Notes: a model not told the origin generated them from the letters alone. Positions 1 through 8,915 are shown, counted from the stretch's first letter. The stretch is DNA of 64,000 bases from Pseudomonas sp. Root562 (GCF_001427125.1 NZ_LMGK01000004.1:205529-269528); one strand, 5' to 3'. Numbers and translations are program-made.

Positions 1-1345
1 TGCTGTTGGTCGCCCTGCTGAAGATGTTCAGCACCAGGTTGGCGGTGCTGCTGTCGCCGTCGGCATCGGTGAGGACGTAGGTGAACGTTTCGGTACCGTT
101 GCCACCGCCATGCAGCGCTTTGAAATCCGCATCGCTGGTGTTCAGGGTGTAGGTGTAAGTGCCATTGGCATTCAGCACCAGGGTGCCGTAGGTCCCGACG
201 AACGTACCGGGGGTGATCGGGCCACTGTTTTCACCGACCGGCACGCGATCCGCGCCTTGTATATCGTTGGTCAGCACATTGCCGTTGAGGGTCAGCTGGG
301 TTTCCGACGCCACGCCGTTATCGTCGTCGATGGCTTTGGGCACATCGTCGGTGATGTTGACGTCCAGCGACCCGGTAGCGGTGTCGCCATTGCTGTCACC
401 GGCGACCACAGTGAAGTGTTCGCTGAGGGTGGTGCCGTCGCCGCTCGTGTGGGTTTCGCTGCCATTGAGGGTGTAGCTGTAGCTCACAACGCCAGTGGCC
501 GGGTTGTATCCGGTGATGGTCAGGGTACTACCCAACGCTGTGGTGATCGACTGCGGGAAACCGCTGGCTACACCGCCACTGATCACGTTGATCCCGCCGA
601 TGCTCAGGCTGCTCAAGCCGTCGGGGGCGTTGATGGTGAACGTACCGTTCTGCGTCAGGGCACTTGGGCTGCTGGCCGAGCCGTTGGAAAGGTTGGCTTC
701 CTTGACGGTCAGCTCACCGCCTTCTACCGACAGACCGTCGAGGCTGACCGGGTTGTCCGCCACCGGTGGTACCAGCGGGATGACAACCGGAGGAATCCCT
801 GGGGCAACCGGCGTCAGACTGCCATCGTCGGTATCCGTATCGCCTTCGCGGCGACCTTCCGGAAACTCGGGAATGCCATTGAATCCGGCAGTGGGAAAAC
901 CGATGATCGGATCGACTCTCCCACCGACCTCCTCCAGCATCACGAAACTGTGCCCGCCTCCCGCCTCACCACCCGGCGCGCCAGTCGATGGTCCCGCCGC
1001 GGTGGCTTCCGCGGTTTGCGTCGGGTCGTCACCCGCGGCAATGGCTTTTTGCAGTTGTTCGACATCGCTCAGTTGCGCCTGGCTCGGCGTCACTGCTTCG
1101 GCGGTGTCGACGCGGGGGATGTGATTAGTCAATAACTGCGGCGTCAGTTGCAGGCTGCTTCCCCGTCCAAGGGTCAGTTCCTGGCCATTTTGCAAATGCA
1201 CCGCTACCGCGCCCTCGGCTCCGGTCGACAGTTGATCACCGGCGAACAAGCGGTCGCCCTCGATCAGGACGCGACGCGTGCCGTCGCTTGTCACCGCGAA
1301 CACCTGCCCGACGACCTTACTGACGATACCGATGAGCGTAGCCAT
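1..1345 (-). CDS. LapA/MapA-type giant surface adhesin, N-terminal part (partial)
   Basis: N-terminal 448 residues of a large RTX-type adhesin that continues past the left edge. Residues 1-150 form a LapA-type retention module: this part folds in the periplasm and holds the adhesin in the outer-membrane TolC pore until the LapG protease cuts at a di-alanine. The TAAG cleavage motif is visible at residues 115-118, followed by a Gly-rich linker and the conserved stretch HSFVMLEEVGGRVDPIIGF. From about residue 330 a VCBS/cadherin-like repeat begins (TYTLNTSDADFKAL, FTYVLTDADGDSS). The start at 1345 is preferred over an in-frame ATG at 1351, because GGAGGA lies 7 nt before the former and almost touches the latter. 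It diverges from its likely secretion genes. The lapD/lapG regulators are not in the window. P. fluorescens can carry two such adhesins (LapA and MapA), and I cannot tell which this is. Confidence 0.9.
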   Translation of the reverse strand, partial: MATLIGIVSKVVGQVFAVTSDGTRRVLIEGDRLFAGDQLSTGAEGAVAVHLQNGQELTLGRGSSLQLTPQLLTNHIPRVDTAEAVTPSQAQLSDVEQLQKAIAAGDDPTQTAEATAAGPSTGAPGGEAGGGHSFVMLEEVGGRVDPIIGFPTAGFNGIPEFPEGRREGDTDTDDGSLTPVAPGIPPVVIPLVPPVADNPVSLDGLSVEGGELTVKEANLSNGSASSPSALTQNGTFTINAPDGLSSLSIGGINVISGGVASGFPQSITTALGSTLTITGYNPATGVVSYSYTLNGSETHTSGDGTTLSEHFTVVAGDSNGDTATGSLDVNITDDVPKAIDDDNGVASETQLTLNGNVLTNDIQGADRVPVGENSGPITPGTFVGTYGTLVLNANGTYTYTLNTSDADFKALHGGGNGTETFTYVLTDADGDSSTANLVLNIFSRATNS

Positions 1346-1935
1346 GTGCATTTCCTCCGCTGCCAACCGCTGTCGGCACTTTTTTATTGCGCGGAGCAAT
1401 GCTTGATGGACGGTTTACCGAGTGCCTGGCGGATCGTCTACCGGCCAGCGGGTTTACCTGAGTAAGCCGCTGCCCTGGCGACGATCTCGCCGGCGTTGCT
1501 CACGGTCACGTTTGGTTGCGCAACAAACCCCTTTGCAATCAAAGGCATCGGGAATACATCGCAAATACGCTGCCCTGCGAGCAATGCGTAACGGAGCTGA
1601 ATCAACCGAGTGACAAAAAACCGTCACACAATTCCGCTACGCCTCCCTCCCCTCCAGCACTTCTCCGCCCTATGTCGATAAGTGGATCGGAACTTTTCAC
1701 TTGCCCCGATGAGCGCCCTAAAGCTCATAAATCAAGGGCTTTGGTAATGAACAATGTGCTGGATTTTGCGGAGCGCATAAGTTTTTTTCGGCATAGGGCT
1801 TATGAGAAAAACTTCTTAGGTTCTCTCCAGAATGTTCTTAGCTCTTCTGTAAAACCCGTGAAACGGTTTACCTATAAATTTCGTCAAATAATTGGCGACT
1901 GATTAAGCACCATCAGGACTTCAGGGAGAAGCACC
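1346..1935. other. Divergent intergenic region between adhesin and secretion operon
   Basis: About 590 bases without a convincing gene. The ORFs here are short and lack Shine-Dalgarno sequences. The right half (about 1730-1900) is clearly richer in A+T than the surroundings, as expected for promoters of the two divergent units. It holds a FleQ-like box at 1883-1896 and a perfect 10-bp palindrome, GTTGCGCAAC, at 1515-1524. Confidence 0.6.
1883..1896. promoter_or_regulatory. Candidate FleQ box upstream of the secretion operon
   Basis: GTCAAATAATTGGC matches about 10 of the 13 fixed positions of the FleQ consensus GTCANTAAATTGAC and is itself an imperfect dyad. It lies 40 bases before the TolC-type gene. 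FleQ with c-di-GMP is known to control lapA and biofilm genes in pseudomonads; applying that here is inference from one degenerate match. Confidence 0.35.
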
Positions 1936-3294
1936 ATGCGCCTTTTAACCCCCCTCTGCAGCGCAGTTCTATTGGCCATGGCCTGCACTTCTCAAGCTCA
2001 CGCCATGTCGCTGACCGAAGCCATCCAGAGCACCATTGCCACTCACCCGGAATTGGCGTCACGAGTGGATAGCCGTCTGTCGGCTGACGAAGACGTGAAA
2101 GTCGCGAAGGGGGGCTTTTATCCGTCGGTGGACTTGAATGCCGCATACGGGCGCGGGTACAGCGATAACACCAACACCCGGGCGCTCGGCAAACACCACA
2201 CGGAAATCCTCAATTACACCCAGTCGGAACTGCGGTTGCGGCAAATGCTTTTCGACGGGTTCAACACTGCCAACGAAGTCGAACGCACCAAAGGCGTAGT
2301 CAACTCCCGCGCCTATTACGCCCAGGGCACCGCCCAGGATCTGGCTTTGCGCACCACCGAGGTCTACCTCGAAGTACTCAAGCGCCGTGAGCTGGTGACG
2401 CTGGCCAAGAACAACCTGCAGGCACACTTGCGCGTCAACGATCAGATCGGCCTGCGCACCGAGCGCGGAGTCGGCAGCAACGCCGACGCCGACCAGTCCA
2501 GTGCCCGTCGGGCATTGGCGGAGAACAACCTCGACACCGCCGAAGTCGACCTGGCCGACGCCGAATCGAACTTCGCCGCCGTCGTTGGGCGCCTGCCCGA
2601 TGAACTGGAAGCACCGCCCTCGATTCGCGGCGAAGTGCCTGCATCCCTGACGGAAGCCCAGCAGAGCATGGTAGAAAACAACCCGTACCTGAAATCAGCC
2701 CAGGCCGACGTGCAATCGGCCGAGAGCCAGTACGAAGTCGCCAAGTCGCCGTTCTACCCGCGCTTCGACGCTGAAGCGGCGGTGGGCGCCAACAACAACA
2801 TCGCCGGTGAAGAAGGCCATGACAACGAATGGCGGGTGGGCGTGGTGATGAACTACAACCTGTTCCGCGGCGGCAGCGACAAGGCGCGCCTGCAATCGGA
2901 CGCGCACAAGATCAATCAGGCGATGGACATCCGCAACAACGCCCTGCGCCAGCTCAACGAGAACATTCATCTGGCCTGGAACGCCATGGTCAACGCCAAG
3001 AAGCAAACCCCGACCGCCCGTGAGTATGCCGATACCAGCAAACGCGTGCGCATGGCCTACCAGGACCAGTTCGGCCTCGGCCAGCGCACCCTGCTCGATC
3101 TGCTGGACAGTGAAAACGAGCTCTACAACGCCAACCGCCGCTACACCGAAGTGCGCTACACCGAGGAATATTCGATGTACCGGATACTGGCGAACATGGG
3201 CCAGTTGTTGAGCAAACAGCGGGTCGTGCTGCCAGCCGATGCCATCGCCCAGACCGAAGTGAAAAGCGAAGCCCGTTTGCCTGATCTCAAATAA
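1936..3294 (+). CDS. TolC-family outer membrane channel of type I secretion (LapE/AggA type)
   Basis: 452-residue outer membrane efflux protein with a Sec signal peptide (cleavage after about residue 23, SQAHA). Two OEP repeats cover about 25-230 and 240-425, with long helices rich in Ala, Asn and Gln typical of the TolC periplasmic tunnel (for example QLNENIHLAWNAMVNAKKQ). GGGAGAA lies 6 nt before the ATG. The genes for an ABC exporter and an HlyD adaptor follow on the same strand and the adhesin diverges, so this is the outer-membrane pore through which the adhesin is exported and in which it is retained. From memory, P. putida KT2440 has its lapE gene near an agmatinase-type gene, similar to the gbuA neighbourhood here. 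Confidence 0.92.
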   Translation: MRLLTPLCSAVLLAMACTSQAHAMSLTEAIQSTIATHPELASRVDSRLSADEDVKVAKGGFYPSVDLNAAYGRGYSDNTNTRALGKHHTEILNYTQSELRLRQMLFDGFNTANEVERTKGVVNSRAYYAQGTAQDLALRTTEVYLEVLKRRELVTLAKNNLQAHLRVNDQIGLRTERGVGSNADADQSSARRALAENNLDTAEVDLADAESNFAAVVGRLPDELEAPPSIRGEVPASLTEAQQSMVENNPYLKSAQADVQSAESQYEVAKSPFYPRFDAEAAVGANNNIAGEEGHDNEWRVGVVMNYNLFRGGSDKARLQSDAHKINQAMDIRNNALRQLNENIHLAWNAMVNAKKQTPTAREYADTSKRVRMAYQDQFGLGQRTLLDLLDSENELYNANRRYTEVRYTEEYSMYRILANMGQLLSKQRVVLPADAIAQTEVKSEARLPDLK

Positions 3295-3316
3295 ACACCC
3301 CTGCAGGAGCTGCCTC

Positions 3317-3358
3317 AGGCTGCGATCTTTTGATTTGAACTGTTCAAGATCGCAGCCT
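3317..3358. repeat. REP-like inverted repeat with 13-bp perfect stem
   Basis: AGGCTGCGATCTT at 3317-3329 is exactly complementary to AAGATCGCAGCCT at 3346-3358, with a 16-nt loop. It lies in the 133-nt gap between the TolC-type and ABC genes. No T-run follows, so it is not a standard terminator. It looks like the GATCGCAGCCT repeat family scattered through fluorescens-group genomes and may tune mRNA stability inside the operon. Confidence 0.75.
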
Positions 3359-3427
3359 GCGGTAACGCTTGCAGGGGGACGTGCAGAAACCGTTACCCAT
3401 TGATGTAGCGCAACCGGAGCGATCACA

Positions 3428-5587
3428 TTGACCAGCATGGAACCTGGCAACACAGGCGTTGATCCGCGCCTGAGCTTCGATGACCCGCTTCTGGACGGTC
3501 TGCTGATCCTCTGCAAACTCCATGGCGCGACGGTCAGTCGCGCCAGCCTGAGTGCCGGGCTGCCAATGGCACACCAACGCCTGAGCCTGGACCTGCTGCC
3601 TCGCGCAGCGGCCCGGGCCGGATTGCAGGCACGCCTGCTACGTCGCGAGCTCAAAGACATTTCTCCACTCAACCTTCCCGTGATGCTCCTGCTCAGCCAT
3701 GGACGCACCGCTGTCCTGCGCCGTTACGGCGAAGACGGTCGGGTGCTGATCCTGCCCAGTGAAGCCGACGGTGGCGAACAGTGGATCAGCCCGCAAGAGC
3801 TGGCCGAACACTACAGCGGCCAGGCCCTGTTCGCACGGCCACGGCATGAACTCGAAGACCTGCGCTCGCCCCTCGTTCCCCGCGTACAGGCGTGGTTCAG
3901 AGACACGCTTAAACTGTCGAAATGGCTGTACAGCGATGCAATCCTCGCCAGCTTCCTGATCAACCTGTTGGGTTTGATGGTGCCGCTGTTCGTGATGCAG
4001 ACCTACGATCGCGTAGTGCCGAACCAGGCCACCTCGACCTTGTGGGTCCTGTCCATCGGCCTGCTGATCGGCACCGGTTTCGAGCTGGTGCTGCGGGTGG
4101 TACGCGCGCACTTGCTGGACACCGCCGGCAAGAAGACCGATGTGATTCTTTCGGCGACCCTGTTCGAACGCATCACCGGCATGGCGATGAAAGCGCGGCC
4201 TGCGACCATTGGCGGATTCGCCCAAAGCATTCATGACTTCCAGGGTTTGCGGGAATTTCTCACGGCGGTGACCCTGACCAGCCTGATCGACCTGCCCTTT
4301 GCGTTGCTGATGCTGGTGGTGATCGGCCTGCTCGGCGGCTGGCTGGTGGTGATTCCGGTGTTGGCGTTTCCGATCACGATCATCTTCGCCATGATCATTC
4401 AGGCTCGCCTGCGCGACACCGTGCAAAAAAGCTTGAGCCTCGGCGCCGAACGCCAGGCGCTGCTGATCGAAACCCTCGGCGGCCTGGAAACCCTCAAGGC
4501 CTGCAGCGCCGAAAGCGAGCGCCAGCACAAATGGGAAAGCACCCACGGCGCCCTCACTCGCCTGGACAGTCATGCGCGCAACCTCTCGGCGCTGGCCACC
4601 AACGGCACGTTGTTCATCCAGCAGTTTTCCGGCATGGCGACCATCGTTGCCGGGGTTTACAGCATCATCGCCGGTAACCTCAGCGTTGGCGCACTGGTGG
4701 CGACGTACATGCTCGGCAGTCGCGTGCTGGCGCCGCTGGGACAGATCGCCGGGCTGATCACCCGCTACCAGCAAGCACAGTTGACCATGAAGAGTACCGA
4801 CGCCCTGATGTCGCTGCCCCAGGAGCGCGATGCCCGGCAGCGGCCGCTTGAACGCACGCAACTGCGAGGTGCACTGGATGTGGTCGGTGTGACCTTCCAC
4901 TACAACGGCCAGGCCGCCCCGGCGCTGGCCAACATCAGCTTCAGCGTCAAACCCGGTGAACGCATCGGCATCATTGGCCGCAGTGGCTCGGGCAAAAGCA
5001 CGCTGGGGCGCCTGGTGATGGGATTCTACGAGCCGGAAGAAGGCCAGCTCCTGCTCGATGGCCTGGACTTGCGGCAACTGGACGTCGCCGACCTGCGCCA
5101 TCAGATCGGCTATGTCGCCCATGACTTGCCGTTGCTGGCCGGCAGCCTGCGCGACAACCTGACACTCGGCGCACGCTACATCAGCGACGCTCGCATGCTT
5201 GAAGTCGCCGAGCTCACCGGCGTCACCGACCTGGCCCGGCAACACCCGCAAGGCTTCGACCGGCCCGTCGGCGAGCGCGGGCAATTGCTCTCCGGTGGTC
5301 AACGCCAGGCTGTGTTGCTGGCCCGGGCGCTTCTGCTCGACCCGCCGATCATGTTGCTCGATGAGCCGACCAGCGCCATGGACAACAGCAGCGAGGATGT
5401 ACTGCGGCAAAAACTCCACGGCTGGGTGCAGGGCAAAACCGTGCTGCTGGTCACCCACCGCACCTCGATGCTCAGCCTGGTGGATCGGCTGGTGGTGCTC
5501 GACAACGGGCGAATCGTTGCCGACGGACCGAAAGAAGCGGTCATCGATGCATTGCGCAAGGGCCGCGTCGGCTCGGCGGCTGTCTAG
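3428..5587 (+). CDS. Type I secretion ABC permease/ATPase (LapB type)
   Basis: 719-residue inner-membrane exporter that powers adhesin secretion. Order of domains: N-terminal C39-peptidase-like domain (about 20-150), membrane domain (about 165-440), ATPase domain (about 475-710). The C39-like domain has Pro where the catalytic Cys would sit (12 residues before the His of LHG), so it should bind substrate rather than cleave it, as in HlyB. The ATPase has Walker A GRSGSGKST near 517, signature LSGGQRQ near 620 and Walker B ending LLDEPTS near 646. The start is probably TTG at 3428: GGAG precedes it by about 9 nt, whereas the ATG at 3437 would be about 18 nt away. The REP-type hairpins on both sides may set its transcript level relative to its neighbours. 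Confidence 0.93.
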   Translation: MTSMEPGNTGVDPRLSFDDPLLDGLLILCKLHGATVSRASLSAGLPMAHQRLSLDLLPRAAARAGLQARLLRRELKDISPLNLPVMLLLSHGRTAVLRRYGEDGRVLILPSEADGGEQWISPQELAEHYSGQALFARPRHELEDLRSPLVPRVQAWFRDTLKLSKWLYSDAILASFLINLLGLMVPLFVMQTYDRVVPNQATSTLWVLSIGLLIGTGFELVLRVVRAHLLDTAGKKTDVILSATLFERITGMAMKARPATIGGFAQSIHDFQGLREFLTAVTLTSLIDLPFALLMLVVIGLLGGWLVVIPVLAFPITIIFAMIIQARLRDTVQKSLSLGAERQALLIETLGGLETLKACSAESERQHKWESTHGALTRLDSHARNLSALATNGTLFIQQFSGMATIVAGVYSIIAGNLSVGALVATYMLGSRVLAPLGQIAGLITRYQQAQLTMKSTDALMSLPQERDARQRPLERTQLRGALDVVGVTFHYNGQAAPALANISFSVKPGERIGIIGRSGSGKSTLGRLVMGFYEPEEGQLLLDGLDLRQLDVADLRHQIGYVAHDLPLLAGSLRDNLTLGARYISDARMLEVAELTGVTDLARQHPQGFDRPVGERGQLLSGGQRQAVLLARALLLDPPIMLLDEPTSAMDNSSEDVLRQKLHGWVQGKTVLLVTHRTSMLSLVDRLVVLDNGRIVADGPKEAVIDALRKGRVGSAAV

Positions 5588-5601
5588 ATGCGAATACACA
5601 A

Positions 5602-5727
5602 CCTGTGGCGAGGGAGCTTGCTCCCGCTGGGTTGCGAAGCAGCCCCCTCGTTGTGTCACCTGGATCGCGCCATCCGTTTTTGCGACGGCTTCGCCGCCGG
5701 ACGGGAGCAAGCTCCCTCGCCACAGGG
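5602..5727. repeat. REP doublet, GTGGCGAGGGAG family (copy 1)
   Basis: Two REP hairpins in opposite orientation. Outer arms: CTGTGGCGAGGGAGC at the left and GCTCCCTCGCCACAG at the right. Each unit has its own inner stem (GGAGCTTGCTCC on the left, GGAGCAAGCTCC on the right) and a second stem-loop with GCGAAGC or GGCTTCGCC. It fills most of the gap between the ABC and HlyD genes of the secretion operon. Confidence 0.9.
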
Positions 5728-5768
5728 TTGTGTTCGGCACTATTTCTCTTAACTGACGGGTATCGCCC

Positions 5769-7133
5769 ATGTCTGCTCAAACGCCAGATTCAGCGCCCCG
5801 AGGCTACTTCAACAGCTTCGGCAAAAGCGCCGAAGTCGAGTTCATGCCGGAAACCGCCGGCGCTTCGTTGCAGGACTCGCCGCGCTGGTCGCGGGTGACC
5901 GTGTGGCTGGCCGCCGCGTTGCTGATCAGTGCGCTGGTCTGGGCCAAGTTCGCCGTGTTGCAGGAAGTAACCATGGGCGAAGGCAAGGCGATTCCGTCAA
6001 GCAAAGTCCAGGTCATCCAGAACCTCGAGGGCGGCATCGTCAGTGAAATCTTCGTGCGTGAAGGGCAAATGGTCAGCAAGGGCGATACCTTGTTGCGCCT
6101 CGACGACACGCGCTACCTGTCGAACAAGGGCGAAAGCGAGGCCGATCGCTATGCCCTGACCGCGCAAGTCGAGCGGCTGTCGGCGGAAGCGGAAGGCCGG
6201 CCTTTCAAGCTGTCGGAGGAAGTGATTGCCAAGGCGCCGCAAGTGGCCGAGGACGAACGCTCGTTGTACGAACAACGACAACGCCGACTGGCCAGCGAGC
6301 AACGCACCCTGACCGAACAACTTCGGCAAAAAACCCAGGAGCTGGCAGAGTTCCGCTCGAAAGCCGGGCAATACAGTTCAAGCCTGGCGCTGGTCAATCA
6401 AGAGATGAACATGTCCGAGCCACTGGTGAAAACCGGTGCCGTATCGCCGGTGGAGATTCTGCGGCTCAAGCGCAGCGCCGTGGAAATCCGTGGCTCGCTG
6501 AACGCCACGACGCTGGCGATACCTCGTGCTGAGTCCGCGATCGCCGAGATCCGCAGCAAGATCGACGAGTCGGAACAATCCTTCCGTTCGGATGCGGCCA
6601 AGGAGCTCAACGAGAAACGCACCGACCTGTCGAAAATCACCGCATCGAGCATCGCCATCGACGACCGCGTGACCCGCACCACAGTGACCTCGCCGGTCAA
6701 AGGCATCATCAAGGTTTTGAAGGTCAACACCATCGGCGGCGTGGTCCAGCCAGGCAGCGACATGGTGGAAATCGTGCCACTGGAAGACAACCTGTTGATC
6801 GAAGCCAAGGTCCGGCCTCAAGACGTTGCGTTCCTGCATCCTGGCCAGAAAGCCATGGTCAAGTTCACCGCTTACGACTACACGATCTACGGTGGCCTGA
6901 GCGCGAAACTGGAGTTGATCGGCGCCGACACCATCACCGATGACAAGGGCAACAGCTTCTATCTGATCCAGGTGCGTACCGATAAAAACCATCTGGGCGG
7001 GGACGCCAAGCCGTTGCTGATCATTCCGGGGATGGTGGCGACTGTGGACATCATTACCGGGGAAAAGACAGTGCTGGATTATCTGCTTAAGCCGGTGCTC
7101 AAGGCCCGCACCGAGGCGATGCGGGAAAGATAG
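5769..7133 (+). CDS. HlyD-family periplasmic adaptor of type I secretion (LapC type)
   Basis: 454-residue membrane fusion protein joining the ABC exporter to the TolC channel. A cytoplasmic N-terminus is followed by one membrane segment at about 40-60 (VTVWLAAALLISALVWAKFA), a biotinyl-lipoyl half motif near 85 (VQVIQNLEGGIVSEIFVREG), a long periplasmic coiled coil (about 130-300), the second lipoyl half (TVTSPVKGIIKVLKVNTIGG, near 308) and a beta-barrel C-terminal part (VPLEDNLLIEAKVRPQDVAF). Length and order fit the LapC/PrtE class. It is the third gene of the secretion set, and no other gene of the system follows it. Confidence 0.93.
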   Translation: MSAQTPDSAPRGYFNSFGKSAEVEFMPETAGASLQDSPRWSRVTVWLAAALLISALVWAKFAVLQEVTMGEGKAIPSSKVQVIQNLEGGIVSEIFVREGQMVSKGDTLLRLDDTRYLSNKGESEADRYALTAQVERLSAEAEGRPFKLSEEVIAKAPQVAEDERSLYEQRQRRLASEQRTLTEQLRQKTQELAEFRSKAGQYSSSLALVNQEMNMSEPLVKTGAVSPVEILRLKRSAVEIRGSLNATTLAIPRAESAIAEIRSKIDESEQSFRSDAAKELNEKRTDLSKITASSIAIDDRVTRTTVTSPVKGIIKVLKVNTIGGVVQPGSDMVEIVPLEDNLLIEAKVRPQDVAFLHPGQKAMVKFTAYDYTIYGGLSAKLELIGADTITDDKGNSFYLIQVRTDKNHLGGDAKPLLIIPGMVATVDIITGEKTVLDYLLKPVLKARTEAMRER

Positions 7134-7147
7134 TCCTGAATCCTTCT

Positions 7148-7270
7148 TGTGGCGAGGGAGCTTGCTCCCGCTGGGCTGCGAAGCAGCCCCAAGTGGTGTG
7201 TCCGGGCTATCGAATTCGCTGGTTTGGGGCGCGCTTCGCACTCCAGCGGGAGCTAGCTCCCTCGCCACAA
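7148..7270. repeat. REP doublet, GTGGCGAGGGAG family (copy 2)
   Basis: Inverted pair with outer arms TTGTGGCGAGGGAGC and GCTCCCTCGCCACAA. It occupies the whole gap between the convergent HlyD and DTW genes, so it may also act as a bidirectional mRNA 3' end. The right unit carries AGCTAGCTCC where the other copies have AGCAAGCTCC, giving a changed inner loop. Confidence 0.9.
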
Positions 7271-7274
7271 CGGG

Positions 7275-7868
7275 TCATCCGCCATGATTGCGCTGGTAAA
7301 CCTCCTCCCCCATCGCCGCAATCTGCCCCTCGATCAACGCCTCGAACGGTTTCAGCAAAGGCGCAAACGAGGCCGGTGCCTCCAGGGTTTCCAGCGCCTG
7401 CACAATCGCTTCCACCGTCGACAACGCTCCCGGCCCCGGCGCCTTGCGCAGTCGATAGCGCGACACGCCACCCTCGGCCAGCGTCACTCTGGGCAACGCG
7501 GCCAGCAACGGATTGAGATGCAGCATTTTGCGCGCCTTACGCCAGGTACCATCCGGGACCACCAGCAGCAACGGCTCGTCAGACGCGGCATACGTCTGCA
7601 GCGGCTGTGCATCCTCACCGGGAAACAACAACCGCGCCCGATACCCTGGCTGATGCAACAGCGCCGGTAAATCCGCAAACACCTCACCGACGATCAACTC
7701 GGCATTCTGCAACCCGAGTGCCGCCAGACGTGCGGTGTTCAACGCATGATTCACTTCACTCGGATGCTGTAACAACAGCACCCGGGTGCGGCTGTCGAGA
7801 CTCGGGATCAGCGGACACAAGCAATGACTTTGCGGGCGCAGACAACGCGGACATTGAATTCTGGACAT
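7275..7868 (-). CDS. DTW-domain tRNA-uridine aminocarboxypropyltransferase (TapT/YfiP family)
   Basis: 197-residue DTW-domain protein. Family members transfer the 3-amino-3-carboxypropyl group of S-adenosylmethionine to uridine 47 in the variable loop of tRNA. Visible marks: an N-terminal zinc knuckle CPRCLRPQSHCLC (residues 5-17), the central HPSEVNHALNTARL helix and the PDGTWRKARKM motif near residue 108, which is the DTW signature in its D-G-T-W form. It starts 5 bases after the gbuR stop on the same strand, so it may be co-transcribed with gbuR, but no functional link to guanidinobutyrate is evident. GAAGAG precedes the ATG. Confidence 0.85.
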   Translation of the reverse strand: MSRIQCPRCLRPQSHCLCPLIPSLDSRTRVLLLQHPSEVNHALNTARLAALGLQNAELIVGEVFADLPALLHQPGYRARLLFPGEDAQPLQTYAASDEPLLLVVPDGTWRKARKMLHLNPLLAALPRVTLAEGGVSRYRLRKAPGPGALSTVEAIVQALETLEAPASFAPLLKPFEALIEGQIAAMGEEVYQRNHGG

Positions 7869-7873
7869 GCTCT

Positions 7874-8767
7874 TCAGGCCTGATTGAGTTGTGCTTTGAG
7901 CAGATCGCGGAAGGTCTGGATCAACGGCTCGCGGCTGCGTCCCCGGCGCATGATCATCGAGAACGGAGCCTGATAACCGAAGGTCGCCGGCAGCAGCACA
8001 CGCAAATCACCCTTGTCGGCCCAGGCCTGGGCGTAGTGCTCCGGCAGGTAACCGATGTAGGCGCCGGACAACACCAGAATCAGCTGCGCCTCCATACTTT
8101 CCACCGTCGCGGCGCTGTGCTTGAAACCGTGGCGGGCCAGTTCCGCCTGGCTCCAGTAGCCACGACCGACCATGCGCTGCTGGGTAATGACCTGCTCGGG
8201 AATGCGCCGCTCGTTGAACAGCGGATGCCGCGAACTGCAATACAGCCAGTGCTGTTCGCGGTACAACGGCATGTACACCAGACCGCTCATGCGCGTGGAG
8301 AATGCGCCGATGGCCAGGTCAAGACGGTTGTCCTGCACGCCGAGCTGCAACTCATAAGGGCTCATGACCGAAAGGTGCAAGTGCACCGCCGGGTGTTCCT
8401 GACTGTAGGCGCCAATGGCTTCAGCGAACGGCAAGGCCTTGTCGCTGACCGTGGAGTCGATCACCCCCAGGTTGAGCGTACCTCGCAATTCGCCCTTGAG
8501 CGCGGCGGCGTATTGCTCGAAACCTTCCAGCTCGCCCAGCAGGCGCAGGGTTTCCTGATGGAACAACTCACCCTTGCTGGTCAGGCTGAACCCGCCACGG
8601 CCGCGATGGCAAAGCACCAGGCCCAGCGCCGATTCGAGCTGGCTCATGTAAGTGCTGATAGCCGATGTCGATAGATTGAGCTCCTGCTGGGCGTTGGCGA
8701 ACCCCTGATGACGCACGACGCTGACGAAGATGCGCAAAAGTTTCAGGTCGGGTAAAGCGTTGGCCAT
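7874..8767 (-). CDS. gbuR: LysR-type regulator of guanidinobutyrate use (GbuR)
   Basis: 297-residue LysR-type regulator with an N-terminal winged helix-turn-helix (about 8-66: LLRIFVSVVRHQGFANAQQE, then STSAISTYMSQLESALG) and a periplasmic-binding-like effector domain (about 92-295). It diverges from gbuA, as gbuR (PA1422) diverges from gbuA (PA1421) in P. aeruginosa, where GbuR activates gbuA in response to 4-guanidinobutyrate. ATG 8767 is chosen over the in-frame GTG at 8773 because AGGAG lies 5 nt before the ATG and overlaps the GTG. A strong inverted repeat at 8955-8978 is the likely operator. The REP doublet lies between this gene and the operator. Confidence 0.88.
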   Translation of the reverse strand: MANALPDLKLLRIFVSVVRHQGFANAQQELNLSTSAISTYMSQLESALGLVLCHRGRGGFSLTSKGELFHQETLRLLGELEGFEQYAAALKGELRGTLNLGVIDSTVSDKALPFAEAIGAYSQEHPAVHLHLSVMSPYELQLGVQDNRLDLAIGAFSTRMSGLVYMPLYREQHWLYCSSRHPLFNERRIPEQVITQQRMVGRGYWSQAELARHGFKHSAATVESMEAQLILVLSGAYIGYLPEHYAQAWADKGDLRVLLPATFGYQAPFSMIMRRGRSREPLIQTFRDLLKAQLNQA

Positions 8768-8781
8768 GGGCACTCCTGCTC

Positions 8782-8915
8782 TTGTGGCGAGGGAGCTTGC
8801 TCCCGCTCGGCTGCGCAGCAGTCGTAAACCTGCTCATGTGGTTTGTCTGCCGGACTTGGGTGAATGGTTTGGGGGTGCTTCGCCCCCCAGCGGGAGCAAG
8901 CTCCCTCGCCACGGG
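8782..8915. repeat. REP doublet, GTGGCGAGGGAG family (copy 3)
   Basis: Outer arms TTGTGGCGAGGGAGC and GCTCCCTCGCCAC, with inner stems as in copies 1 and 2. It starts 14 bases upstream of the gbuR start, so it lies within the gbuR leader or promoter region. That is an uncommon position for REPs, which more often sit downstream of genes. Confidence 0.88.

Noticed and set aside
110..1135. 341-codon open frame opposite the adhesin
   Set aside because: The minus-strand frame carries the retention module and the TAAG site; the plus-strand frame is a shadow.
3638..5770. 710-codon open frame on the strand opposite the ABC exporter gene
   Set aside because: It is a high-G+C shadow ORF. The plus-strand frame has clear ABC motifs, and the antisense protein is His/Gln-rich without a recognisable domain or ribosome site.
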